From contig JAAFIV010000004.1 in the NCBI GenBank assembly GCA_013298775.1, positions 124,001 to 188,000 of the forward strand: 64,000 bases of DNA. Direction: 5' to 3'. This stretch comes from Ignavibacteria bacterium (GTDB lineage Bacteria; Bacteroidota; Ignavibacteria; Kapaibacteriales; UBA4661). The notes beneath the pieces are model-generated. The model saw nothing but the letters and a program-made list of their open reading frames with translations, was not told where the DNA came from and ran no database searches. Positions 44,101 to 51,598 of this stretch are shown here, piece after piece; position 1 is the stretch's first letter; each line of letters opens with the position of its first letter. The translations under genes were made by a program, and so were the position numbers.

Positions 44101-44747
44101 TCACGCAAGGAATCAATTTCATCGCCGAAAAATTCAATGCGAATCGGATTTTCCATGCCCGGCGGAAACACATCCACAATGCCGCCGCGCACGGCAATAT
44201 CGCCTGTTGTTTCGACGAAATCTTTGCGGTCGAAGCCGCTTGAAGTCAAGGTAAAAACAAATTCATCGAACTTCCGCTCCTCGCCACGCCGCAGCGTGAG
44301 GACGTTTTGGGAAAATTCCTTTGGCGCAGGAACGGGAAAGAGCAGCGCGTGTGCGGGCGCGACGATGCAAGCGTGCGTCATGCTTACAAGCGCGGTCAGT
44401 GCGCCCGTTACGCCGATAAGCTGCGTGTCGAGCTGTTCTGCGTCGAGCGCGAGTTTTTTATCGCTTTCGGCGTACCACAGCACATTTTCCGCACCAATGA
44501 GGCTTGCGAGGTCGTTGCGAAGAGCCTCGCCGCTTTCGTCGTCGGGCGCAATCACGAGTGTATGCGCTTCTTGGCGTGTTTGCCAGAGCAAGGCGGCAAC
44601 GGCGGCGGGAAGCGAACCGAACAAATGCTTGATATGATGCGGCTCGGAGGGTGCATTCATGTTCTGAACCTGCTCCAAAAGCGGCTTCAGTGCGGGTGCA
44701 GATTCGAGATTACGGAGAATTGTTTGAAATGAGGTAGCTATTTTCAT
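41190..44747 (-). CDS. mfd: transcription-repair coupling factor
   Basis: 1185 residues. Mfd removes RNA polymerase stalled at DNA lesions and recruits UvrA. UvrB-like region (about 1-340), RNA-polymerase-interaction domain (about 470-560, KRGDYVVHSDKGIAQFDGL), SF2 translocase (about 590-960: CGDVGFGKTEVA, DEEHRFGV, TATPIPRTL, RVGRSNTQAF) and C-terminal TRCF domain. A family A repeat encodes about residues 377-408 (KQKPSPSGRGLGEG), in the linker before the polymerase-interaction domain; the protein is some 30 residues longer than usual, consistent with an insertion. The frame is intact. Confidence 0.97.
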   Translation of the reverse strand: MKIATSFQTILRNLESAPALKPLLEQVQNMNAPSEPHHIKHLFGSLPAAVAALLWQTRQEAHTLVIAPDDESGEALRNDLASLIGAENVLWYAESDKKLALDAEQLDTQLIGVTGALTALVSMTHACIVAPAHALLFPVPAPKEFSQNVLTLRRGEERKFDEFVFTLTSSGFDRKDFVETTGDIAVRGGIVDVFPPGMENPIRIEFFGDEIDSLREFDPLSQRSIKEVQEIALVSHLFHNDEHHIAATLLDYLPASTLALHAQPEAIQSMLHDLLHSDNHSYDVSEESLERLHSSLRKLPTVVMNGLGNDATTTLMDAVAQPNFQSSVANLTVEIRRLIARGYAVFVSSEGQGQMKRVKDLLESALEGGVGAEALPMPLTPDLSHAKRGEREKEKQKPSPSGRGLGEGNIDALADTDETLQKLVLMPLSLTEGFICHEMKLAVFTEHQVFMRRKAEKQASERARGVKSSPKGISMKELQQLKRGDYVVHSDKGIAQFDGLETITVGGGEQESVRLLFAGGDKMYVHLNYINRLQKYSAEEGNAPVLTKLGTGEWSKKKEKTKKRLKDIARDLIKLYAERKMQSGIAFPSDSLWQKEMEASFMYEDTPDQATATSDVKEDMMSQTPMDRLICGDVGFGKTEVAIRAAFKAVQAGKQVAVLVPTTILAEQHFSSFRDRLQRYAVLCDCLSRFRATGEQKEILTRVESGSVDILIGTHRILSKDVKFKDLGLLIVDEEHRFGVSAKEKLRQMRVSIDTLTLTATPIPRTLNFSLMGARDVSVINTPPRNRLPVKTEITMWNAKVLRTALERELARGGQLFVVNDRIGNLPTIADNLRELAPNLRIAYAHGQMTPEELEKQMEMFLERRADALLATKIIESGIDIPNANTMIIFNADNFGLAELYQLRGRVGRSNTQAFCYLLIPPPQTLTRQALKRLQAMEEFSELGSGFNLAMRDLEIRGAGNLLGAEQSGFISDIGFELYQKILDEAVQELKTSEFADVFAPEKQMHRRTNALGEVEAIELPKNDDLTVDIDGDAMIPKNYISNEVERYEFYKKLFRSGTMQEVEATTSELRDRFGALPEAALRLVDAVHLRIAALETGFGHVSFKGGILICEFPPEEKVRFYETVFQPMITALTGMKSVQLLPKGKKVLVQSRVGSLEAALMLLRQIIEATKAQLMANADSVQEA
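43524..43617. repeat. mfd: family A element A6 inside the mfd coding sequence
   Basis: CCCTCACCCAACCCTCTCCC starts at 43524 and GGGGTGAGGGG ends at 43617, with the CCCTCTCCC palindrome core between. It is in frame with mfd and adds about 31 codons. No terminal inverted repeats like those of A1 or A4 remain. Confidence 0.8.
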
Positions 44748-44828
44748 GGGTTCGTGAAGAGAAAAGGGAACTTGAATTCAAGGAATTTTTTTGTAGTGAA
44801 ATTTTGTGGTAAAAAACAACGCCAAATG

Positions 44829-44852
44829 GGTGGGTTCGTGCGAGAACCCACC
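44829..44852 (-). terminator. hairpin after the TonB receptor gene
   Basis: GGTGGGTTC pairs perfectly with GAACCCACC around a 6-base loop. Read on the minus strand it is followed after about 10 bases by GTTGTTTTTTACC. It lies between the receptor stop and the mfd start. Confidence 0.5.
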
Positions 44853-44917
44853 TGTGAGAACGCTTCTGTGGTGAATGAAGCAAGCAAATATGCTCAATTT
44901 GGCAAATCTACACAACC

Positions 44918-47071
44918 TTAAAACTTCACCGTCAAACCAGCAAAGAAGCCGCGTCCGGGAAAAAGCGGCAAAGAATTAATACGCCGCGTAATATCAGGAA
45001 TCCAGACCGTCTCAGCATTCAAGAGGTTTTCGGCACGGAGATTCACAATAAAATGCGGCAGATTTGACAAGTCTGCAAGTTCGGTAATATCAATGTTCAC
45101 CTGTGCGCTCAGTAGGTGATACGCCACAACGGTAGGATTCACAAATGCTGGAGCCATCCCGCCGCCGCCAGGCATCGCAGGGCTATTTGGCGCAGAATTG
45201 TAAATGTTAAAGACGCTCGCCGCAAAGCCGTTTTTCATATCGTAGCCAATACCTGTTTTTACCATGAACGATGGCATCAGCGTTATGTCTCGTGCCGTTA
45301 TCTCGGCGTAGTTTGTTTGATATGAGAACGAACCCAAGAAATAGAGTTCATTGATCGGGGCGTATTTGCCCTCAAACTCTGCGCCTTCCATTTGAAAACT
45401 GAGGAAATTTGAAACCACGTTTTCAGGCGGTCTTCCAGGCGGTGCAACATTTCGCGGTGCAATCAGGTTTGTTTGCCATGAACGGTAGTATACAGCCGCA
45501 AGGCGCATGTTTCCTTGCTCCCAGAAGATTTCACCGTCAATGGATTCATTCGTTTCGGGGCGCAAACGCGGATTTCCCACGCCATTCATAGAAAGCGTAA
45601 AATTCTCAAATCCTGCCGCCGCCCGAAATGCCTGACCGTAGAAGGCTTTCACGCCAAGTTCGGGCGTAATGTTCCAAATCACCGCAACACGCGGCGACAC
45701 AGCGGCATCAATGTTCACGGCTTTGTTTAACTGCGCTCCAGCGCGAATTTTCAGGTTCTCAAGCGGTTGCCACTGCGCTTCGGCGTACGCACTCCACCAA
45801 ATTTGGTTGTATTCCGGCACAAGCACATTTCCGCTTGTTGTTATTGTTCCTACGCCACTCCGACTATGCACCAAGCCACCAAGCAAGAATTGAAGCGTCT
45901 TTTGAGGCTTGTAGGCAAGGGTAATTTCACCAAGTGCGTCGTTGGAGCGCAGTATTTCCGAATGGCGTGTGTCATAGACGTTCAGCGTTCCATTCACCGA
46001 AGCCGAGAGAACCTCGCTAAATTCATGGGTGTAGCCAATGTCAGCGTTGATGGTACGATTGGTGAGGTCGAATTGCGAGCGTGTTGCCTGCGGACCAAGC
46101 GTTGCTGCCGTGTAATCCGTTGCAAAAATTTGTGCCTTGAATCCGCCCAACGACGCGGATAAAAAACCACTGAGCGAGCGTTGGAAAGGATTGTACGTGA
46201 TAGTGCGCTGCGGACGACCTGCTTGCGGCTGCAAATTAAATGGCACATTCCATGCTGTATTATTGTTGTTGTATAGCAAACCCGCATCAATCCTACCATC
46301 GCCAAGCCCTGTTGCAAAAGATATTCCTGCATTTGCCGATGCCGTAAGTGTGCCGTTTCCGCCACCAAGCGCATGAATACTGACTTCGTTACTTATTTTG
46401 GTAATGATATTTACCGTTCCTGTAAACGCATTTGTACCGTATAAAACTGAACCGGGACCGCGTAAAACCTCAATCCGTTCCACCGATGCAAGAGGAAAAC
46501 CATTCAGCACTTGAGCGTAAATTCCACCAAAAAGCGATTCTCGAAGCGGGCGACCATTGATAAGAATGAGGATATGTTTAGCTGTGATGGAGCGGTACAA
46601 ATCGCCGCGCATCGTCATATTTCCTTGATACAGCGTTGTTGCAAAAAGTTGTATCGAAACGATGTAATCAAGCGCGTCTGTAAGTGTTCGTGCGCCAAAA
46701 AGTTGTAGTTCTCGTGCCGTGATGACGGAAATCACGCCAGGCGCGTCGTTCAAGGTTTCATTGTTCTTGGAAGCAGTATTGACGAGGAGTTTGAGCAATT
46801 CATCCACCGACGATACGCCGACAATGCTAGAAAGTTCGGTTAATTCTTCCAGTGATAATGCGCTTAGTTCCTCGAATTTCATTGCCAAAATTTGCTTGCG
46901 CGTGGGTTTAGTCTGGAAGGCGCGTGCGGGCTTGTCTGATGCCATATTTGCTTGTATTGGCAAGGATTCTTGCGCTTGCGCTTCATGCGCAAACGATATT
47001 GCCAAGACAACGATTGCAAAGACTGAAAGCATAGTATTCATGCGGGTAATAAGCGAAGTAAGAATATCCAT
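44918..47071 (-). CDS. TonB-dependent outer-membrane receptor paired with YfiR
   Basis: 717 residues. A signal peptide (ending near AQAQ, about residue 33) is followed by a helical leader with LSLEELTELSSIVGVSS and VNTASKNNETLNDAPGVISV, then the plug (about 95-210, IEVLRGPGSVLYGTNAFTG) and a barrel ending in TVKF. It belongs to the branch whose leader carries repeated S-L-E-E-L motifs and which often accompanies YfiR proteins. The ligand is unknown; siderophore or cofactor uptake or signalling are possible. Its ATG overlaps the YfiR stop (TAATG), with AGGAGG just upstream, so expression is coupled. Confidence 0.9.
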   Translation of the reverse strand: MDILTSLITRMNTMLSVFAIVVLAISFAHEAQAQESLPIQANMASDKPARAFQTKPTRKQILAMKFEELSALSLEELTELSSIVGVSSVDELLKLLVNTASKNNETLNDAPGVISVITARELQLFGARTLTDALDYIVSIQLFATTLYQGNMTMRGDLYRSITAKHILILINGRPLRESLFGGIYAQVLNGFPLASVERIEVLRGPGSVLYGTNAFTGTVNIITKISNEVSIHALGGGNGTLTASANAGISFATGLGDGRIDAGLLYNNNNTAWNVPFNLQPQAGRPQRTITYNPFQRSLSGFLSASLGGFKAQIFATDYTAATLGPQATRSQFDLTNRTINADIGYTHEFSEVLSASVNGTLNVYDTRHSEILRSNDALGEITLAYKPQKTLQFLLGGLVHSRSGVGTITTSGNVLVPEYNQIWWSAYAEAQWQPLENLKIRAGAQLNKAVNIDAAVSPRVAVIWNITPELGVKAFYGQAFRAAAGFENFTLSMNGVGNPRLRPETNESIDGEIFWEQGNMRLAAVYYRSWQTNLIAPRNVAPPGRPPENVVSNFLSFQMEGAEFEGKYAPINELYFLGSFSYQTNYAEITARDITLMPSFMVKTGIGYDMKNGFAASVFNIYNSAPNSPAMPGGGGMAPAFVNPTVVAYHLLSAQVNIDITELADLSNLPHFIVNLRAENLLNAETVWIPDITRRINSLPLFPGRGFFAGLTVKF

Positions 47072-47646
47072 TACTGACCTCCTTCGACAATCGTTGCGAG
47101 GCGCAGTAACTCGTCTTGAATGCGAAGACCAGCATTTTCGGCTGCTTTTTTGTTGATTTCAAATTTCTTTTCGCCACTTGCTAAAATACTGATATGGCTG
47201 CCCTCCCGCGCCATTCCTGTTCCTTTGGTAATTATCAGCACGGGCTTTCCGCGCACAGCATCGAGAATGCGAGCAAGTTTTTTGCTGTATTGGTCGGGGA
47301 GAAAAATAATGTGGCAATTCCCCAAACCCGTGATTTCATCGAAGAGACGGACTTTTATCGTTTGCTCGCCAACTTTTTTTCCCGTCAGCGAACGGTCAAT
47401 TTGCGCAGCAATATCGGGACTGCCAACAACGCCAATAATGTATTCTCCATTTGTTCGCTCTGCTGGATAACGCACCATTCCTGTCATTTTGAGGATATAC
47501 AATGATTCAAACAAGCCTTGCTGACCCGCAAGGTCAATACCCGACGCGCTCGAAAAGACCAGCATCACGAGTGAAATAAAGCACCATCGCCTCAGACGTA
47601 AGCCTTGACGCACGATGGCAGCAAATATGGAGGAAAAGAATTTCAT
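47071..47646 (-). CDS. YfiR-family periplasmic protein (DUF4154)
   Basis: 191 residues. A hydrophobic signal (about 20-42) is followed by the YfiR fold: YILKMTGMVRYP, YIIGVVGSP, then CHIIFLPDQYS and VLIITKGTGMAREGSHI. In Pseudomonas YfiR restrains a diguanylate cyclase (YfiN) from the periplasm. No YfiN-type gene is next to it; instead the gene overlaps a TonB receptor by one base. Some family cysteines that make disulphides are absent (only one, in NCHII, remains in the core). What it regulates here is unknown. Confidence 0.8.
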   Translation of the reverse strand: MKFFSSIFAAIVRQGLRLRRWCFISLVMLVFSSASGIDLAGQQGLFESLYILKMTGMVRYPAERTNGEYIIGVVGSPDIAAQIDRSLTGKKVGEQTIKVRLFDEITGLGNCHIIFLPDQYSKKLARILDAVRGKPVLIITKGTGMAREGSHISILASGEKKFEINKKAAENAGLRIQDELLRLATIVEGGQ

Positions 47647-48145
47647 GCAGCGATGAAAAGCAATTGAGGAGGAGAAAAGGAAAAGCTAAAAAACATCTCA
47701 AATGATGCACGTAACAATAGAAAGAAAATAGGGCAATACCTTGAAGAGTTACATCCCCAGCAATACCTTGTTCACAGCGCACTAACCGAGTGTTTTTCTG
47801 AACTTTACCATCAAAATACTTTGGAACGACTTCGTACATTTTCGCGGGGATAAAATACGGCAATATCCTAGATTATCCAACAACAAAAAGCTATCAATAA
47901 AAAACCTCACAACCCTGATAAAATCAGACGTTGCGAGGTTTTTGTTTTTGAATGTTTGGCTAGGTTTTCACAAAACCAAACACGCATCAAACGGAGTGTG
48001 GAGTGTGTGTGTCCCCTTAAAAAATCGTCATAAGTTATTCATCAAGTTGTTCATCGTATTTTTCCTTCTTGGGGGCAGAGTGGATGCCACACTCGCATCT
48101 TCATTTCATCCCTCAGCCCTCATCTTTTTATGAGTCCGATTGCCC
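47647..48145. other. gene-free region with one hairpin
   Basis: Short frames exist but have no credible composition or start. The one clear element is the hairpin at 47900-47943. The part from 47650 to 47890 is AT-rich and probably holds the promoter of the YfiR-receptor pair; 47944-48145 shows nothing recognisable. Confidence 0.55.
47900..47943 (-). terminator. intrinsic terminator, probably for the ammonium transporter transcript
   Basis: AAAAACCTCACAACC pairs with GTTGCGAGGTTTTT, with A-runs on one side and T-runs on the other, so it can act in both directions. Read on the minus strand it lies 200 bases past the amt stop codon. Confidence 0.65.
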
Positions 48146-49495
48146 CTAAACAAGAGCTTTTACGCGGTCTAGGAGGGAATCTTCATCGCTGAGAGACTCA
48201 CCGTGTTGGCTCATATCCAAACCGACAGCTTCTTGTTCCGGCGATACGCGGAGCGGCAAGATAAGGTCGGTAATTTTGTACAAGGCAAAAGAGCCAATAA
48301 AGGTGAAACTGCCGACAATCACAAGCGCGAGCAAGTGCATGAAGAATGTTGTTGTTTGACCGCTCATCAAGCCTACGCCAGAAGCAAATACGCCTGTTGC
48401 AAGCATACCAAATGCGCCACCGATACCATGACATGGGAATACGTCGAGCGTATCGTCGAGGGAAGATTTTGATTTGAAATATACTGCCATATTGCTGATG
48501 ATTGCTGCTGCCGTACCGATGAAGATACTCACGCCAACGCTGACAAATCCAGCTGCCGGAGTAATTGCCACCAAACCTACAACCGCACCAATACACGCAC
48601 CTAAAGCAGATGCTTTGCGTCCGCGAATCACATCAAAGAATACCCACGCCAGAGCCGCAGCCGCAGAAGCGGTGTTCGTGGTGGTAAATGCCATTGCGGC
48701 GGTTTCGTTTGCAGCGAGCGCAGAGCCAGCATTGAAGCCGAACCAGCCGAACCAAAGCATACCTGTCCCTAAAATTACAAAGGGAATGTTTGCTGGTGCG
48801 TGTGTTTCGCTTTCAACGTGTGCCTTACGGCGACCAAGCACGATTGCACCTGCCAATGCCGCAAAACCTGCCGACATATGAACAACCGTTCCACCTGCGA
48901 AGTCGAGGACACCCCATTTGCGCAAGAAGCCGTCCGGATGCCACGTCCAGTGTGCAAGCGGCGCGTAAATGAACAAACAGAAAAGGCATATAAAGAGCAA
49001 ATAGCTTGAAAAGCGCACCCGTTCTGCAAAGGAGCCAGTAATAAGCGCGGGAGTAATGATAGCAAATTTCAACTGAAACATTGCAAATAATACAAGCGGA
49101 ATCGTTGGGGACAAGGTTGGGTGCGTCGCGCTGCCTACATGACCAAACATAAAAAAGGTCATCGGATTGCCAATAAGCCCGCCAATACTATCGCCGAAGG
49201 AAAGGCTGAACCCAACAAAAATCCACAACACGCTCACAACGCCCATTGCAATAAAGCTCTGGAGCATGGTTGAAATCACGTTTTGACGGCTTACCATACC
49301 ACCGTAGAAAAACGCAAGACCAGGAGTCATAAAGAGAACCAATGCCGTTGCACACAGCATCCACGCTACATCGCCTGGCACAATTGCGCCGCCTTTGACC
49401 AATGCTTCCGATGACGGAGCAAAGATACCCATGATGCTCACTGCTACGAGTAAGCCAAACGGCACAAGCCAGTTTTTGTTGAAGGAAGTAATCAT
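48146..49495 (-). CDS. amt: ammonium transporter
   Basis: 449 residues, eleven membrane helices expected, with an N-terminal hydrophobic segment that may be cleaved. The family signature is clear: AFFYGGMVSRQNV, FAGGTVVHMSAG (pore histidine 1), FGWFGFNAGSALAAN and VFPCHGIGGAFGMLATG (pore histidine 2). A 45-residue cytoplasmic tail follows (SPEQEAVGLDMSQHGES), the usual site of GlnK/PII interaction. No glnK gene follows, although amt and glnK are often linked. A sigma-70-like promoter is seen at 49606-49634. Confidence 0.96.
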   Translation of the reverse strand: MITSFNKNWLVPFGLLVAVSIMGIFAPSSEALVKGGAIVPGDVAWMLCATALVLFMTPGLAFFYGGMVSRQNVISTMLQSFIAMGVVSVLWIFVGFSLSFGDSIGGLIGNPMTFFMFGHVGSATHPTLSPTIPLVLFAMFQLKFAIITPALITGSFAERVRFSSYLLFICLFCLFIYAPLAHWTWHPDGFLRKWGVLDFAGGTVVHMSAGFAALAGAIVLGRRKAHVESETHAPANIPFVILGTGMLWFGWFGFNAGSALAANETAAMAFTTTNTASAAAALAWVFFDVIRGRKASALGACIGAVVGLVAITPAAGFVSVGVSIFIGTAAAIISNMAVYFKSKSSLDDTLDVFPCHGIGGAFGMLATGVFASGVGLMSGQTTTFFMHLLALVIVGSFTFIGSFALYKITDLILPLRVSPEQEAVGLDMSQHGESLSDEDSLLDRVKALV

Positions 49496-49605
49496 TTCTA
49501 TAAACCCTCTGAAGATTATGGAACAGATTTTTTACGAATTATTTCGCGCTTTATGCTTCGCGCAAAAGAAAAACTAAAAGTAAATAAAATTAACTTACAC
49601 TTACA

Positions 49606-49634
49606 AATATGCGAAACATTTTAACCTTTGTCAA
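49606..49634 (-). promoter_or_regulatory. candidate amt promoter
   Basis: On the minus strand TTGACA is followed after 17 bases by CATATT (four of six -10 positions) and then TTGTAAG. The start codon is about 110 bases downstream. Confidence 0.45.
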
Positions 49635-49806
49635 TAGAAAAATAAAAAAGTAATGTTTTTGCCCTAAAAACTTAAAAAGTTTTTTCGCTGGGAGCGAAAT
49701 CATATCTGAAAAGCGTGATTTTTTCGTAGATTTACAAGGGAAATACCCTTACAAACCGCATAACGACTTGCACTCGGCATTTTTTTTCTCAATTCATCCT
49801 ACATCT

Positions 49807-50583
49807 ATGACCTGGAATACAACGCTCTATGAATCGCAGCACTCCTTCGTTGCTGCCTTTGGTAAAGACCTTCTTTCGCTCTTGAATGCACGAGCGGGCG
49901 AGCATATTCTCGACCTTGGCTGCGGAACGGCGCATTTAACCAATGAAATCGCTGCGCAAGGCTCACAAACACTAGGCTTGGATGCTTCGGCGGAAATGCT
50001 TGCCGAAGCGCGGAGGCTCTATCCCACACTCCGCACAGTTCAAGCAAATGCAGCAGATTTTACGATGGAAAGTATTGGCGCAGAATCTCGGTTTGATGCG
50101 GTTTTTAGCAATGCCACGCTGCATTGGATTCCCGACGCGGAAGGCGTTGTTCGCTCGCTTGCGAAGGCTCTGAAACCGCATGGACGCTTCGTTGCAGAAT
50201 TTGGCGGAAAAGGAAATGTCGCACAGATTCGTGCGGCAGCACGGCGAGCATTGCAGGAACTCGCGCAGAAAGATGTTCCCGACCGTTTTTATTTTCCTTC
50301 GCCCGCCGAGTACACCTCATTGCTGGAGAAACACGGCTTTCGCGTGGAAGCACTGTGGCATTTCGACCGTCCGACACCGCTTGCAGGCTCGCATGGCGTG
50401 GCAGATTGGCTCCGAATGTTTGGCGGAGCAATTTTTTATGATATTTCCGACGACCTACGCGAGCAAGCAATCATGCGCTCGGAAGAGCTTTTGCATGGAA
50501 GCGCGTTGCACAACGAAGCAGAAGCGGATAATCCGTGGACAGCAGATTACGTGCGCCTTCGCGTAGTGGCGCGGTTGCAGTGA
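49807..50583 (+). CDS. SAM-dependent methyltransferase, trans-aconitate methyltransferase-like
   Basis: 258 residues. The class I motif LDLGCGTAHLTNEIA (about 35-49) and the second strand LGLDASAEMLAEAR, then VFSNATLHWIPD and GRFVAEFGGKGN, follow the Tam/Methyltransf_11 pattern. The C-terminal region with RPTPLAGSHGVADWLRMFGG and the polar tail is that of trans-aconitate 2-methyltransferase relatives. The small-molecule substrate cannot be assigned with certainty. The ATG at 49807 starts the domain directly (MTWNTTLYESQHSFV); the upstream AT-rich DNA holds TTTTTTCGTAGATTTAC, a likely promoter motif. Confidence 0.8.
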   Translation: MTWNTTLYESQHSFVAAFGKDLLSLLNARAGEHILDLGCGTAHLTNEIAAQGSQTLGLDASAEMLAEARRLYPTLRTVQANAADFTMESIGAESRFDAVFSNATLHWIPDAEGVVRSLAKALKPHGRFVAEFGGKGNVAQIRAAARRALQELAQKDVPDRFYFPSPAEYTSLLEKHGFRVEALWHFDRPTPLAGSHGVADWLRMFGGAIFYDISDDLREQAIMRSEELLHGSALHNEAEADNPWTADYVRLRVVARLQ

Positions 50584-50706
50584 GAATACGTAAAAATCCA
50601 CGACCACGAATCCTGCACAGATATTTGTTTTCCGCGTATTTGCAGTGTAAATTTGATGCAGATACACGCTTCCAATACCATTTTCCACCAACAAGGAGGA
50701 ATCGCT

Positions 50707-51573
50707 ATGGCAGACATCGTTCTTGAACAAACAAGTCTTGAACAAACAAGTCTTGAACAAACAAGTCTTGAACAAAAAAGCATGAGCGAGGCGCATGATG
50801 CAGAACTCTTCGCGCTTCCCACCGATTTTCCTATTCCTTTCACCGAAGATGAACTTCCTTACGACGACGGAGAACCAATGGAATCTGCAAAACACCTCGC
50901 CCAAATGACCTTACTGATTCAAGCCCTAGAGCAGCACTACACCGCGCTCGGTCGGCAAGATGTGGCTATTCACGGCAACATGGGTTTGTATTACAGCATG
51001 GTGCAAGCACGGAAGCAGAACTTTCGCGCACCAGATTTCTTCGTGGTTTTGGGTGCGAAAGCTCGAAGACTGCGTAAATCCTGGGTTGCGTGGGAGGAAG
51101 AGCGTTTCCCGAATCTTGTTATTGAGATTCTCTCCGAAAGCACTCAAGCGGCAGATAGAGGCATAAAAAAAGAAATTTATCAAGATATTATGCGGGTTCC
51201 AGAGTATATTTTACATGATGTTGTGCAGAATACTTTCGAGGCATATCGTTTATCGCCCAACGGAACACGGAATCTCTATTACGAGGAAATTCCCGTACAA
51301 AAAACCTCATACTCTGATGCCGTGTTCCTCAGCAAAGAGCTAGGTTTGGAGCTGGTTCTGTGGGAGGGAGATGTAGAAGGATATTGGGATACGTGGCTGC
51401 GCTGGCGTAATCCCGAAACAGGCGCATTGCTTCTGACAGGCACGGAAAAAGCTCGCGTGGAATATCAGCGTGCAGAACAGGAAAAAACTCGTGCAGAACA
51501 GGAAAAAACTCGTGCAGATATTCTTGCGGCAAAATTACGCGAACTTGGCATCAATCCTGATACGTTGGGATGA
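50707..51573 (+). CDS. Uma2-family (DUF820) putative endonuclease
   Basis: 288 residues. The PD-(D/E)XK fold of Uma2 proteins is seen: FRAPDFFVV (catalytic Asp), LVIEILSEST (Glu), then KKEIYQDIMRVPEYILHD (Lys and the Y-x-x-G/P-EYW-like end). All catalytic residues appear intact. Four LEQ[TK]S units at residues 8-27 and two AEQEKTR units near the C-terminus come from short tandem DNA repeats. The C-terminal coiled coil is common in the family. AAGGAGG directly ahead of the ATG at 50707 fixes the start. Uma2 proteins are numerous in cyanobacteria and some Bacteroidota; their role is unknown. Confidence 0.85.
   Translation: MADIVLEQTSLEQTSLEQTSLEQKSMSEAHDAELFALPTDFPIPFTEDELPYDDGEPMESAKHLAQMTLLIQALEQHYTALGRQDVAIHGNMGLYYSMVQARKQNFRAPDFFVVLGAKARRLRKSWVAWEEERFPNLVIEILSESTQAADRGIKKEIYQDIMRVPEYILHDVVQNTFEAYRLSPNGTRNLYYEEIPVQKTSYSDAVFLSKELGLELVLWEGDVEGYWDTWLRWRNPETGALLLTGTEKARVEYQRAEQEKTRAEQEKTRADILAAKLRELGINPDTLG
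50722..50781 (+). repeat. 15-bp tandem repeat in the Uma2 gene
   Basis: CTTGAACAAACAAGT is repeated three times exactly and a fourth time with changes at the end (50767-50781). The unit is a multiple of three, so copy-number changes keep the frame. Confidence 0.95.
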
Positions 51574-51598
51574 TGTGGCTTTGTTGTTTTGCACATCT

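Noticed and set aside
47534-47863. 109-codon frame on the minus strand upstream of the YfiR gene
   Set aside because: It overlaps the start of the YfiR gene, is rich in Phe, Cys and His without a pattern, and has no ribosome-binding site.
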